A DNA stretch of 33,929 nucleotides. It comes from Sphingopyxis sp. GTDB lineage: Bacteria > Pseudomonadota > Alphaproteobacteria > Sphingomonadales > Sphingomonadaceae. Of this stretch, positions 1 to 6,889 are shown in pieces. How positions within the stretch are numbered: the stretch's first letter is position 1; each line of letters begins with the position of its first letter. The position numbers were made by a program, and so were the translations under genes. The notes beneath the pieces are model-generated. The model was not told the DNA's origin. It was given only the letters and a program-made list of their open reading frames with translations, and made no database searches. The stretch spans positions 1 through 33,929 of the forward strand of contig NZ_JAEULM010000016.1 of the NCBI RefSeq assembly GCF_016793825.1, read 5' to 3'.

Positions 1-138
1 GCGCGCCTCCGGTCGGGCTACGCCCGCCCTCCGCCGCACGCAGCGCAAGGCCATCTTCAACAAACCAGCATCATATTATCCGAAAAGGGGGTCCCTCTTC
101 GACGCCGATCGGGGGTCCCTTTTGAACGCCGTTTGACA
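1..138. mobile_element. Possible right terminus of an IS21-family element
   Basis: Two near-identical 21-bp direct repeats (87-107 and 111-131, each starting GGGGGTCCCT and ending GACGCCG or AACGCCG) are followed at once by TTGACA, ending at 138. IS21-family elements typically carry several terminal repeats and end in a CA dinucleotide such as TGACA. A short GC-rich inverted repeat (CGGGC/GCCCG) lies near 14-27. No transposase is visible; istA and istB would lie to the left of the window. The element name and its boundary are inferred from recalled terminus patterns, so this could also be an unrelated tandem repeat. Confidence 0.38.
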
Positions 139-403
139 ATCATAACGGAAGTGGGGGTGGCGAACGGGCCACCAATAAGTCCGTTCCGGATAAATAAAAA
201 TATTATCAGAAACATAGCCTTAGCATTGGCTTCCTCTTCTGGGCACCATTTCTTCACATTGTCGAGTGCGCGTGGAAATCGTCGGTAAGACGGTCTCCGA
301 CGCGCGTTGGTCCTACGACTGCCGATCGACATAGCGGAACGGGCAAAGCGGGCCGAGGATCGCATTCGGGCGTCCGCTGCGCAGGTCACTGGGATATGTG
401 GAA
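139..403. other. Gene-free spacer between putative IS end and tRNA-Thr
   Basis: I see no credible coding region here. Part of it (about 185-240) is clearly more AT-rich than the rest of the window, with runs such as AAATAAAAATATTATC. This is what one might expect of decayed or foreign DNA beside a mobile element. The reading frames present have no ribosome-binding site and no recognisable protein. Confidence 0.5.
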
Positions 404-478
404 TGGTGCCGCTTCAGGACTCGAACCTGTGGCCCCATCATTACGAATGATGTGCTCTACCAACTGAGCTAAAGCGGC
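404..478 (-). tRNA. tRNA-Thr (anticodon CGT)
   Basis: Read on the minus strand, the segment folds as a full cloverleaf. The 7-bp acceptor stem is GCCGCTT/AAGCGGC, the D stem is GCTC/GAGC, the anticodon stem is CATCA/TGATG around loop TTCGTAA, and the T arm has TTCGAGT as its loop. The anticodon is CGT, which reads the threonine codon ACG. The CCA end is encoded (TGG at 404-406 on the plus strand). The outermost T-stem pair is an A-A mismatch. The 3' end faces the putative mobile element on the left. Confidence 0.95.
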
Positions 479-885
479 AACGAGGGGCGCCTCTATCAGC
501 GAGCCGCGGCGAAGACAAGCATAGTCGCGCAGAATCTGGTCCCGGTCGGTATTTGACAATTCGCCTGGCGATTCGCGCATGCCGGCGGCCAGCGGCTGAC
601 GGAGTTTCCAGGGAAAAATCGGGCTTCTGACATGGGCCCCGACTGTGTGGCGGATGGTAAGAAGCTTCGAACGGGAATGACCGCCCGTAGATTCACTCAC
701 CGCGTGCGGAGCAGCGGAGGCGCAGCCGCAGTCGTCGCTCGCCTGTCGGACGGACCACAGGGGCTTGCGCCGCGAAGCGACGAGGCAAGAATTTGGTGCC
801 TGCTATCCACGATAGCAGAGCCGGTCATATTCGAGAATCGCGCAGCATGTCGGGCGGCCGCTGGCCGCCCCCGAAACCGATCAAA
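479..885. other. Intergenic region, about 400 bp, no gene seen
   Basis: No supported coding sequence lies between the tRNA and the PEP-CTERM gene; open frames here lack a ribosome-binding site and any protein-like composition. Two structures stand out. One is a perfect 7-bp hairpin with a 3-nt loop at 801-817 (TGCTATC/GATAGCA). The other is the 8-bp GC hairpin at 852-870, annotated separately as a terminator candidate. The region must also hold the tRNA promoter, on the side just beyond 478, but I cannot point to clear -35/-10 boxes. Confidence 0.5.
852..870 (-). terminator. Hairpin after the PEP-CTERM gene, possible terminator
   Basis: A perfect inverted repeat, GGGCGGCC / GGCCGCCC with a 3-nt loop, begins 15 bp past the stop codon of the PEP-CTERM gene in its direction of transcription. 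There is no T-run after it, so intrinsic termination would be weak; it may instead protect the mRNA 3' end. Confidence 0.4.
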
Positions 886-1482
886 TTATGCGTAGCGAAC
901 CGATGCCGTCGTGCGCTTGCGGCGCATCAGGCCGCCGATCGCGCCGATCCCGACGATCATCATCATCCATGCGGCGGGTTCGGGCACAGCGGCAACCGAA
1001 AGCGACACGCCGCCCGAATTGTCGCTCAGGTTGTCGTCATAGATGAAGAAGGTCACTTCGCTGGCGGTGTCCAGCTTGAACGAGCCCTGGTATATGCCCG
1101 AGTTCGCGAACGACAGTGCGGCAGAGCTGTAATAGCCGTCGCCAACGCCAAGCGGACCAAGCCCGCCGGACCCGGCGCCGTCACCGAAGAGGTAAGTCGT
1201 GCCGTCGATGATATAGCGCGCGCTGTTTTCCCAGCCCTGAACGCAGTTCTTGCCAGCGCCGTCGCAGCCCGCGACCGAGCTGAAGCGGGTGAAAGCGAGG
1301 TTGGGACTGTTAAGGAACGACAGGTTGTAGGTTCCGGCGTCGAGGGTGACCTTCACGCCATTCGTGCCGGTCAGCGAAGCGTTGGCGACGCCGTTCAGAT
1401 TGACGATAGTCGCCGCCTGAGCCGGCAAAGCAGTCATGGTCGCAAGCGCTGCAGCGGCGAACGCGGTCAATGCGAACTTCAT
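886..1482 (-). CDS. PEP-CTERM (PEPxxW type) sorted exported protein
   Basis: This 198-residue protein has a Sec signal peptide (MKFALTAFAAAAL..., cleavage near PAQAA). Its C-terminus is a textbook sorting tag at about residues 167-191: the PEP motif, then AAW, a hydrophobic helix (MMMIVGIGAIGGLM) and the basic cluster RRKR. Proteins of this kind are exported, then processed by an exosortase that recognises the PEP tag, usually in species making extracellular polysaccharide. The middle is Gly/Asn/Ser-rich and predicted to be beta-rich, with two cysteines (CDGAGKNC) that could form a disulfide loop. I chose the ATG at 1482 because GGGGG lies 7 bp upstream and the signal peptide begins there; an in-frame ATG 24 bp earlier would add MGFIGGLS. 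No exosortase gene is in the window. The function of the mature domain is unknown. Confidence 0.88.
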   Translation of the reverse strand: MKFALTAFAAAALATMTALPAQAATIVNLNGVANASLTGTNGVKVTLDAGTYNLSFLNSPNLAFTRFSSVAGCDGAGKNCVQGWENSARYIIDGTTYLFGDGAGSGGLGPLGVGDGYYSSAALSFANSGIYQGSFKLDTASEVTFFIYDDNLSDNSGGVSLSVAAVPEPAAWMMMIVGIGAIGGLMRRKRTTASVRYA

Positions 1483-1563
1483 CGATAAACCCCCTATAAA
1501 CCCCACCTCGGGAATGATTCGTCTCCGTTAGCAAATCGTTGAGATCGCGTTAATCTTTTTTTT

Positions 1564-1578
1564 GTCTCATATTGAGAC
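1564..1578. promoter_or_regulatory. Perfect palindrome upstream of the PEP-CTERM gene
   Basis: GTCTCA-TAT-TGAGAC is a perfect 6-bp inverted repeat with a 3-bp centre, next to a run of eight T (1556-1563). It lies 82 bp upstream of the start codon at 1482 and between two genes transcribed in the same direction. A symmetric site of this size suits a dimeric regulator. The binding protein is unknown. Confidence 0.35.
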
Positions 1579-1650
1579 GGAATGCCATTCGTGCCGCGAA
1601 AGGCACATGGCGAAGCCGGGTTTACCGGTCGCAGCGGCGTCTGCCTGACG

Positions 1651-2517
1651 CTAGACGGCGGCGAGTGCTGCCATCACCTGCCGCCCATCGCGAGCGAAAG
1701 CGCCGATCTCGACCGCATCGTCGCCGCCGCGTAGCACGAGGTGCAGTTCCTCGCCGCAGATCGCGGGCGATGTGCCGCGAAAATCGAAGCGCCGGACGGC
1801 ATTGTCGCCAAACCGCCGCTGCGCCAGGTCGAGGAGCAGGGTCGCGGTAAGCGGTCCGTGGACGACGAGGCCGCGGTAGCCTTCTTCCTGCGTCGCATAG
1901 GGCAGGTCGTAGTGGATGCGGTGGCTGTTGAAGGTCAGCGCCGAGTAGCGGAACAGCAGCGCCTCCGACGGCACGAGCGTCCGGTGCACATCCCAGCTCG
2001 ACGGGTCGAAGTCGCCAGCGCCGGGCGGCGGCGGGGCGGCGGGGGCTCCGGCGGGCGCAGGCTCGCGGAAGACGATCGACTGGATTTCACGGACGGCGAG
2101 GGTGCCGTCTCCATGCGTTTCATGCGCGATCTCGGCGAAGACCAGCTTGCCGGTACCGCCCTGCTTTTCGGTGATCGAGACAACGCGCGAGCTGCGCATC
2201 ACCGACTGACCGGGGCGCAGCGGGGCGATAAATTCGACCTTGCTCGCCGCCCACATCCGGCGCGGCAGGGGGATCGGCGGTAGGAAGCTGTCGTCGCTGT
2301 CCTCGCGTACCGGATGGCCGTCGGCACCGAGGATCGCCGTCGGCGCGTCGGGCAGGCACAGGCACCAGTGATAGGCCTGCGGGACACTGCCGTCGGCGGG
2401 CGCCGCGCGGTCGAGCGTCGCGAGCCAGCGCTTCACCGCCGACGCCTCGACGTGATCGTGGCGGACATCCTCGCGGCCGATCCATGCATGCCAGTCGTTC
2501 GTAATTTGGGCGCCCAT
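1651..2517 (-). CDS. MaoC/FAS1-like double hot-dog hydratase, mesaconyl-C4-CoA hydratase (Meh)-like
   Basis: The 288-residue protein is a two-domain hot-dog hydratase. A degenerate N-terminal half (about 1-150) is joined by an Ala/Pro-rich linker (153-170) to a C-terminal catalytic half. The active-site segment is FNSHRIHYD at 196-204: Asn197 stands where the classic MaoC motif (SGDxNPxH) has Asp, and His202 and Asp204 are kept. This variant is typical of the FAS1-like/HTD2 group, which includes mesaconyl-C4-CoA hydratase and itaconyl-CoA hydratase of about 280 residues. The expected reaction is hydration of an enoyl-CoA, perhaps mesaconyl-C4-CoA to citramalyl-CoA. The ATG at 2517 shares one base with the stop of the upstream dehydrogenase (TGATG) and has GAGGA 8 bp before it, so the two are translationally coupled. 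A general (3R)-enoyl-CoA hydratase is the main alternative. Confidence 0.72.
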   Translation of the reverse strand: MGAQITNDWHAWIGREDVRHDHVEASAVKRWLATLDRAAPADGSVPQAYHWCLCLPDAPTAILGADGHPVREDSDDSFLPPIPLPRRMWAASKVEFIAPLRPGQSVMRSSRVVSITEKQGGTGKLVFAEIAHETHGDGTLAVREIQSIVFREPAPAGAPAAPPPPGAGDFDPSSWDVHRTLVPSEALLFRYSALTFNSHRIHYDLPYATQEEGYRGLVVHGPLTATLLLDLAQRRFGDNAVRRFDFRGTSPAICGEELHLVLRGGDDAVEIGAFARDGRQVMAALAAV

Positions 2518-4112
2518 CAATTGCGTCCTCCGGTCAGCCCGCGCGCGATCACCTGCGCCTGAATCTCCGCTGCGCCCTCGAAGATATTGAGAATGCGCGC
2601 ATCACAGAGGATGCGACTGATCTCATATTCGAGCGCATAGCCGTTGCCGCCATGGATTTGCAGCGCGGCGTCGGCGTTCGACCATGCGGCGCGCGCGCCG
2701 AGCAGCTTCGCCATGCCCGCCTCGATATCGCAGCGCTTGCCCGAATCCTTGGCGCGCGCGGCGGCGTAACTCAGCTCGCGCGCCATGACGAAATCGACGA
2801 GGCTCATCGCGAGCTTGTCCGACACGCGCGGGAAAGCGATGATGGCCTTGCCGAATTGCTTGCGGGTCAGGGCATAATCGAGACCCAGCTCCAGCGCCCG
2901 GCGTGCGACGCCGACTGCGCGCGCCGCGGTCTGGATGCGGGCGCCCTCGAAGGTGCGCATGAGCTGCTTGAAGCCTTGCCCCTCCTCACCGCCGAGCAGG
3001 GCGTCGGCGGGTGCCGCGATCCCGTCGAACTGCAGCGCATATTCGCGCATCCCGCGATAGCCGAGCACCTCGATCTCGCTGCCGGTCATGCCGGCGGCAG
3101 GGAAGGGATCGGCCTCGGTCCCGCGCGGCTTGGGGACGAGCAGCATCGACAGCCCGGAATAGCCTTTGGCGTCGGGCAGGGTGCGTGCAAGCAAAGTCAT
3201 CAGGTCCGAGCGCGCGGCGTGGGTGATCCAGGTCTTGGCGCCATCGATGACCCAATGATGGCCGTCGCGCCGGGCTTTGGTTTGCAGCGAACCGAGGTCG
3301 GAGCCCACATCGGGTTCGGTGAACACGGCCGTTGGAAGGATTTCGCCGCTTGCGATTTTCGGCAGCCATTTGGCTTTCTGCGCGTCGGTGCCGCCCATCG
3401 CGATCAGTTCGCCGGCAATCTCGGATCGCGTTCCAAGCGAGCCGGCGCCGATCCAGCCGCGCGACAATTCTTCGGTGACGATGCACATGACGAGCTTGCC
3501 GAGGCCCAGCCCGCCATATTCCTCAGGAATGCAGACGCCGAAGGTGCCGAGTTCGGCCATCGCCGCGACCGTTGTATCGGGGATCAGGTCGTTGGCGAGG
3601 TGCCAGCCGTGCGCGTGGGGCAGGATCGCGGTGTCGGTGAAGCGGCGATACTGGTCGCGGATCGCGTCGAGGTCGGCGTCGTGCAGCGTCTCGCTGGGCC
3701 AATGACCTTCCGCGAGCGCGGCGGCGATCCCGGCGCGGGTTCTGGCATGGTCGGTGTCGAGCAGGTCAGCGTACGCTTCGGCGAGTGTTCGCGCGGCGGC
3801 ACCGAGACCGAGGTCGGCGGGACGGAAAATCTCATTCTGCCCCATCGGAAGGCCGCCGGCGAGCTGACCGATGCTTTCGGCAAAGGCGAGGGTGGCGACC
3901 TTTGCGTCGAGCGGGTTCGAGTCCTGGCCGGACTCGAGCCAGTCGAGCGTCGCCTCCAGCGCCGCGACGGTCGTCGCGACCCATGCGAAGCCATGCGCCG
4001 CGCGTTGCTCGCTATCGATCGGGCTGGCGGCCAGCCGTTCTGCGAGTGCGGCCTGCGTGGCGCTCCGATAGGCTTGAGCGGCGGTCAGCGCGTTGTTCAG
4101 ATCGGCCCGCAT
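2517..4112 (-). CDS. Long acyl-CoA dehydrogenase with N-terminal extension, methylsuccinyl-CoA dehydrogenase (Mcd)-like
   Basis: At 531 residues this is about 140 longer than a normal acyl-CoA dehydrogenase. Residues about 140-525 form the usual FAD fold, with the FTEPDVGSD flavin/substrate loop, the arginine-containing RKQFGKAI helix, QIHGGNGY, and Glu512 in IFEGAAEIQ at the usual catalytic-base position. The extra N-terminal domain (1-130) contains EQRAAHGFAWVAT and GGLPMGQNEIFRPADLGL. As I recall it, methylsuccinyl-CoA dehydrogenase of the ethylmalonyl-CoA pathway has the same kind of extension and very similar segments. That enzyme oxidises (2S)-methylsuccinyl-CoA to mesaconyl-C1-CoA and passes electrons to ETF. 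The start at 4112 has AGGA 8 bp upstream. The gene follows a 31-bp-arm inverted repeat in the spacer after the thiolase gene and is coupled to the hydratase. Being a dehydrogenase is near certain; the substrate is inferred. Confidence 0.75.
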   Translation of the reverse strand: MRADLNNALTAAQAYRSATQAALAERLAASPIDSEQRAAHGFAWVATTVAALEATLDWLESGQDSNPLDAKVATLAFAESIGQLAGGLPMGQNEIFRPADLGLGAAARTLAEAYADLLDTDHARTRAGIAAALAEGHWPSETLHDADLDAIRDQYRRFTDTAILPHAHGWHLANDLIPDTTVAAMAELGTFGVCIPEEYGGLGLGKLVMCIVTEELSRGWIGAGSLGTRSEIAGELIAMGGTDAQKAKWLPKIASGEILPTAVFTEPDVGSDLGSLQTKARRDGHHWVIDGAKTWITHAARSDLMTLLARTLPDAKGYSGLSMLLVPKPRGTEADPFPAAGMTGSEIEVLGYRGMREYALQFDGIAAPADALLGGEEGQGFKQLMRTFEGARIQTAARAVGVARRALELGLDYALTRKQFGKAIIAFPRVSDKLAMSLVDFVMARELSYAAARAKDSGKRCDIEAGMAKLLGARAAWSNADAALQIHGGNGYALEYEISRILCDARILNIFEGAAEIQAQVIARGLTGGRN

Positions 4113-4125
4113 CGTTATTTCCTAT

Positions 4126-4201
4126 CGTCACCCCGGACTTGATCCGGGGCCCCGCTCAGCGACGGTGAAAAGCGGGGCCCCGGATCAAGTCCGGGGTGAC
4201 G
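4126..4201. repeat. Long perfect inverted repeat in operon spacer (copy 1)
   Basis: Perfect 31-bp arms at 4126-4156 and 4171-4201 flank a 14-bp spacer. The core reads GTCACCCCGGACTTGATCC. It fills most of the gap between the thiolase stop and the start of the long dehydrogenase. The same core recurs at 5474-5550. I recall this element as a common intergenic palindrome of alphaproteobacteria. In RNA it would form a very stable hairpin. Confidence 0.9.
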
Positions 4202-4221
4202 AGGAAGGAGGTCGTTCACGC

Positions 4222-5436
4222 TCAGGCGGCACGTTCAAAGATCGCGGCGATGCCCTGACCGCCGCCGATGCACATGGTTTCAAGGCCATAGCGACCCTCG
4301 CGGCGAACCAGCTCGCGCGTCAGATTGGCGAGGATGCGCCCGCCGGTCGCGCCGATCGGATGGCCGAGCGAGATGCCCGATCCGTTGACGTTGAGGATTT
4401 CGTTCCGGCTGTCGTCGTCGGACCAGCCCCAGCCTTTGAGCACTGCGAGCACCTGCGGCGCGAAGGCTTCGTTGAGCTCGACGAGGTCTATGTCGCCCCA
4501 GCCGAGGCCGTTGCGTGCGAAGAGGCGTTCGACGGCAGGGACGGGGCCGATTCCCATGCGGCTGGGGTCGCAGCCCGCCGCCGCCGAGCTGTGATACCAG
4601 GCGATGGGTTCGAGACCGAGTTCGTCGAGCTTGTCCTCGGCGACGACAAGGCACGCGGCGGCGGCGTCATTCTGCTGGCTCGCATTGCCCGCCGTGACCA
4701 CGCCGCCTTCCAGCGCGCGCAGCTTGCCAAGCGTTTCCATGCTCGCGTCGGCGCGATAGCCCTCGTCGTGCGCGAAGACGACCGGATCGCCCTTTTTCTG
4801 GGGGACCGACACCGGCACCAGCTCGTCGTCGAACAGGCCGTTCGCCCACGCGGCGGCGGCGCGCTGGTGGCTGCGGACGGCATAGGCGTCGCACGCCTCG
4901 CGGCTGATATCGTAATCCTTGGCGAGATTTTCGGCGGTCTCGATCATGCCGGTGATGACGCCGAAGCGCTCGACGGGCTGCGACATGACGCGTCCGCGCG
5001 TCAGGCGGTCGTGGAGGGTGAGGTTGCCCGCGCGCACGCCCTTGCGGATATCGGTGCTGTAATGCTCGACGTTGGACATCGATTCGACGCCGCCCGCGAC
5101 GACGACGTCGGACATGCCGGTCTGGACCATCATCGCGGCGTTGACGACCGCCTGAAGCCCCGAGCCGCAGCGGCGGTCGAGTTGGTATCCCGGTACCTCG
5201 AGCGGCAGGCCGGCGGCGAGCCACGACCAATGGCCGATGCTGGGCGCCTCGGCGTTGCCATAGCCCTGCGAAAAGACGACGTCATCGACGCGCGCCGGGT
5301 CGATCTTGGTCCGCTCCATGAGCGCCTTCAGGATGACCGCGCCGAGGTCGCCCGCGGTGATCGACGAGAGCGACCCGCCGAACTTGCCAACGGCGGTACG
5401 GATGGGGGCGACGATGGCGGCGCGGCGCAGGGTCAT
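4222..5436 (-). CDS. Acetyl-CoA C-acyltransferase (thiolase II family)
   Basis: The 404-residue protein carries the complete thiolase active site: Cys90 in DRRCGSGLQ (acyl-enzyme nucleophile), the NEAF motif, His359 in SLGHPIGATGGR, and Cys389 in CIGGGQG. It should cleave 3-ketoacyl-CoA with free CoA, giving acetyl-CoA (or propionyl-CoA) and a shortened acyl-CoA, or act in the condensing direction. Length and motifs are those of ordinary degradative thiolases of the cytoplasm. The ATG at 5436 has GGAGA 7 bp upstream. It sits mid-operon, between two palindromic spacers. Its place beside a CoA-transferase, two acyl-CoA dehydrogenases, a hydratase and a hydroxyacyl-CoA dehydrogenase completes the enzyme set of a beta-oxidation cycle. 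The chain it acts on cannot be read from sequence. Confidence 0.93.
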   Translation of the reverse strand: MTLRRAAIVAPIRTAVGKFGGSLSSITAGDLGAVILKALMERTKIDPARVDDVVFSQGYGNAEAPSIGHWSWLAAGLPLEVPGYQLDRRCGSGLQAVVNAAMMVQTGMSDVVVAGGVESMSNVEHYSTDIRKGVRAGNLTLHDRLTRGRVMSQPVERFGVITGMIETAENLAKDYDISREACDAYAVRSHQRAAAAWANGLFDDELVPVSVPQKKGDPVVFAHDEGYRADASMETLGKLRALEGGVVTAGNASQQNDAAAACLVVAEDKLDELGLEPIAWYHSSAAAGCDPSRMGIGPVPAVERLFARNGLGWGDIDLVELNEAFAPQVLAVLKGWGWSDDDSRNEILNVNGSGISLGHPIGATGGRILANLTRELVRREGRYGLETMCIGGGQGIAAIFERAA

Positions 5437-5473
5437 ATTATGTCTCCGTTGAATATCGAAGGGTAAGCTGGTT

Positions 5474-5550
5474 CGTCACCCCGGACTTGATCCGGGGTCC
5501 ATTCAAAGCAACGTTGAGAGAATGGACCCCGGATCAAGTCCGGGGTGACG
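5474..5550. repeat. Long perfect inverted repeat in operon spacer (copy 2)
   Basis: Perfect 30-bp arms (5474-5503 and 5521-5550) flank a 17-bp centre. The outer 23-24 bp of each arm match copy 1 at 4126-4201; inner arm ends and spacer differ. It lies between the CoA-transferase stop (5563) and the thiolase start (5436), close to the thiolase ribosome-binding site. Confidence 0.9.
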
Positions 5551-5562
5551 AGGGGAAGGGAT

Positions 5563-6759
5563 TCAACCGACACCGACAATCCCCGCGTCGATCAGGCGGG
5601 CGATTTCGCCCGAAGACAACGACAATCGCTCGGCCAGCACCGCTTCGCTATGCTCGCCATTGCGCGGCGCCGGACGCGGCGGCTCGCGCTCCGCTTGCGG
5701 GATCGTCGCGAAGGCGCCCGCGGCAGGATAGGCGAAACCGCTGGGGTTGGCGGCGCTTCCGAAGATCGGATTGTCCGCGACCAACGCCGGGTCGTTCGCG
5801 GCGTCGAGCATCGTGCGATAGGGCGAATGGACGATCCCGCCCGCGTCGAAGGCGGCGGCGAGGTCGGCATGGTCGCGCGCCGCGATCGCCCGCTCGAACA
5901 GCGGATAGAGCGCGTCGCGGTGGGTGAAGCGAAGACCGTCGTCCTTCGCGAAGGAGACGCCGCGCGCCGCCTCGACGGCCGCGACCGCCTCGCCGAGATT
6001 CAATGCGGCGATCAGATTCGCCCATTGGCGCGGAGTGACGACGACGATCATCGTCCGCTGTCCGTCGCGGGTGGTGAAATCGCGCCCGAACAGGCCGTAG
6101 ACCGCATTGCCGAGCCGCGGGCGGTTCTCCCCCGTGTAAAGCACCTCGGCTAGGCCGCCCATATTGGCGACGGTGCCGATCGCGACATCGGAAAGCGGCA
6201 GGCGTACCTCGCCGCCTTCGCCGGTCGCGGCGCGGCGCTGGATCGCGGCGAGCAGCGCGAAGGCGGCATAGGCGCCGGTGAGCAGATCCCAGGCGGGCAG
6301 GACGTGATTGACCGGCTCCGACCCCGCCCCGGTGAGCATCGGATAGCCGACGCTGTTGTTGACCGTATAGTCGAGCGCGGGCGAGCCGTCGGCCCAGCCC
6401 ATCACGCGCACGGTGATCAGGTCGGGACGCCCCTCGGCGAGCAATTCGTGCGACAGGAAGCCGCCGGCGGGGAAGTTGGTGACGAACTGTCCGGTCGCGC
6501 GCACCAGCTCCTGCAACAACTCGCGTCCTTCGGGTCGGCCAAGGTCGAGCGCGACCGATTTCTTCGCGCGGTTGAGGTTTTCCCAATAGAGCGAATTATT
6601 CTCCGCCGTCACCGGCCATCGCCGAAAATCGGGGCCGCCGCCGATCTGGTCGACGCGGATCACCTCGGCGCCGAACTGCGCGAGGTAAAGGCCGGCGGTG
6701 GGGGAGGCGACGAAGGACGACGCCTCGATGACCGGGAGGGCGGAGAGGAGATTATACAT
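5563..6759 (-). CDS. Family III CoA-transferase, mesaconyl-CoA C1-C4 CoA transferase (Mct)-like
   Basis: This 398-residue protein is a CaiB/BaiF-type (family III) CoA-transferase. It has the N-terminal Rossmann-like part (FVASPTAGLYLAQFGAEVIR), the nucleophilic Asp158 in LPAWDLLTGAYAA, and the AATGEG turn. It lacks the active-site histidine of alpha-methylacyl-CoA racemases; the matching segment is DYTVNN. Several segments agree with my recollection of Chloroflexus Mct, the intramolecular transferase of the 3-hydroxypropionate bicycle: GGGPDFRRWPVT, FVTNFPAGGFLS, DYTVN, VNHVLPAWD, YGLFGRDF and SPYRTM. Mct moves CoA from the C1 to the C4 carboxyl of mesaconate. The neighbouring Mcd-like and Meh-like genes make and use just these two isomers, which supports the reading. 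An intermolecular transferase activating a free acid (for example itaconate) is the alternative. Start ATG at 6759, after GGG-rich sequence. Confidence 0.72.
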   Translation of the reverse strand: MYNLLSALPVIEASSFVASPTAGLYLAQFGAEVIRVDQIGGGPDFRRWPVTAENNSLYWENLNRAKKSVALDLGRPEGRELLQELVRATGQFVTNFPAGGFLSHELLAEGRPDLITVRVMGWADGSPALDYTVNNSVGYPMLTGAGSEPVNHVLPAWDLLTGAYAAFALLAAIQRRAATGEGGEVRLPLSDVAIGTVANMGGLAEVLYTGENRPRLGNAVYGLFGRDFTTRDGQRTMIVVVTPRQWANLIAALNLGEAVAAVEAARGVSFAKDDGLRFTHRDALYPLFERAIAARDHADLAAAFDAGGIVHSPYRTMLDAANDPALVADNPIFGSAANPSGFAYPAAGAFATIPQAEREPPRPAPRNGEHSEAVLAERLSLSSGEIARLIDAGIVGVG

Positions 6760-6779
6760 CCCAATCGCTCCCCAGCCCG

Positions 6780-6855
6780 GTCATCCCGGCGAAGGCCGGG
6801 ATCTCACCGTCGCATTTGGATGCACCGGCGAGACCCCGGCTTGCGCCGGGGTGAC
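6780..6855. repeat. Imperfect inverted repeat in operon spacer (second repeat type)
   Basis: Arms 6780-6809 and 6826-6855 pair over about 30 bp with five mismatches. The core is TCATCCCGGCGAAGGCCGGG, related to but different from the two palindromes at 4126 and 5474. It separates the acyl-CoA dehydrogenase from the CoA-transferase gene. I recall this core as another frequent intergenic repeat of alphaproteobacteria. Confidence 0.85.
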
Positions 6856-6889
6856 GGATATCGGAGAGGTGGGCTGGGCTATCCAAGTC

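Noticed and set aside
57-389. Minus-strand frame of 110 residues at the left edge
   Set aside because: Arg/Ser-rich composition with no ribosome-binding site and no recognisable domain; it covers the putative IS terminus.
386-700. Open frame of about 100 residues on the minus strand across the tRNA-Thr
   Set aside because: Its C-terminal part (LAQLVEH... RNDGATGSSP) is the familiar false translation of a tRNA gene; the tRNA cloverleaf is complete.
2518-2520. TTG at 2520 as the hydratase start
   Set aside because: The next codon is an ATG in TGATG overlap with GAGGA at good spacing, so the TTG is not needed.
2652-4142. Long plus-strand open frame opposite the long acyl-CoA dehydrogenase
   Set aside because: An antisense shadow in high-GC DNA; the minus-strand protein has clear family motifs. 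The same applies to 4093-5466, 14177-15310, 17142-18977, 19000-20472, 22385-23404 and 31104-32192.
5563-6759. Alpha-methylacyl-CoA racemase as the identity of the family III protein
   Set aside because: The active-site histidine of racemases is absent, while the transferase Asp158 and Mct-like segments are present.
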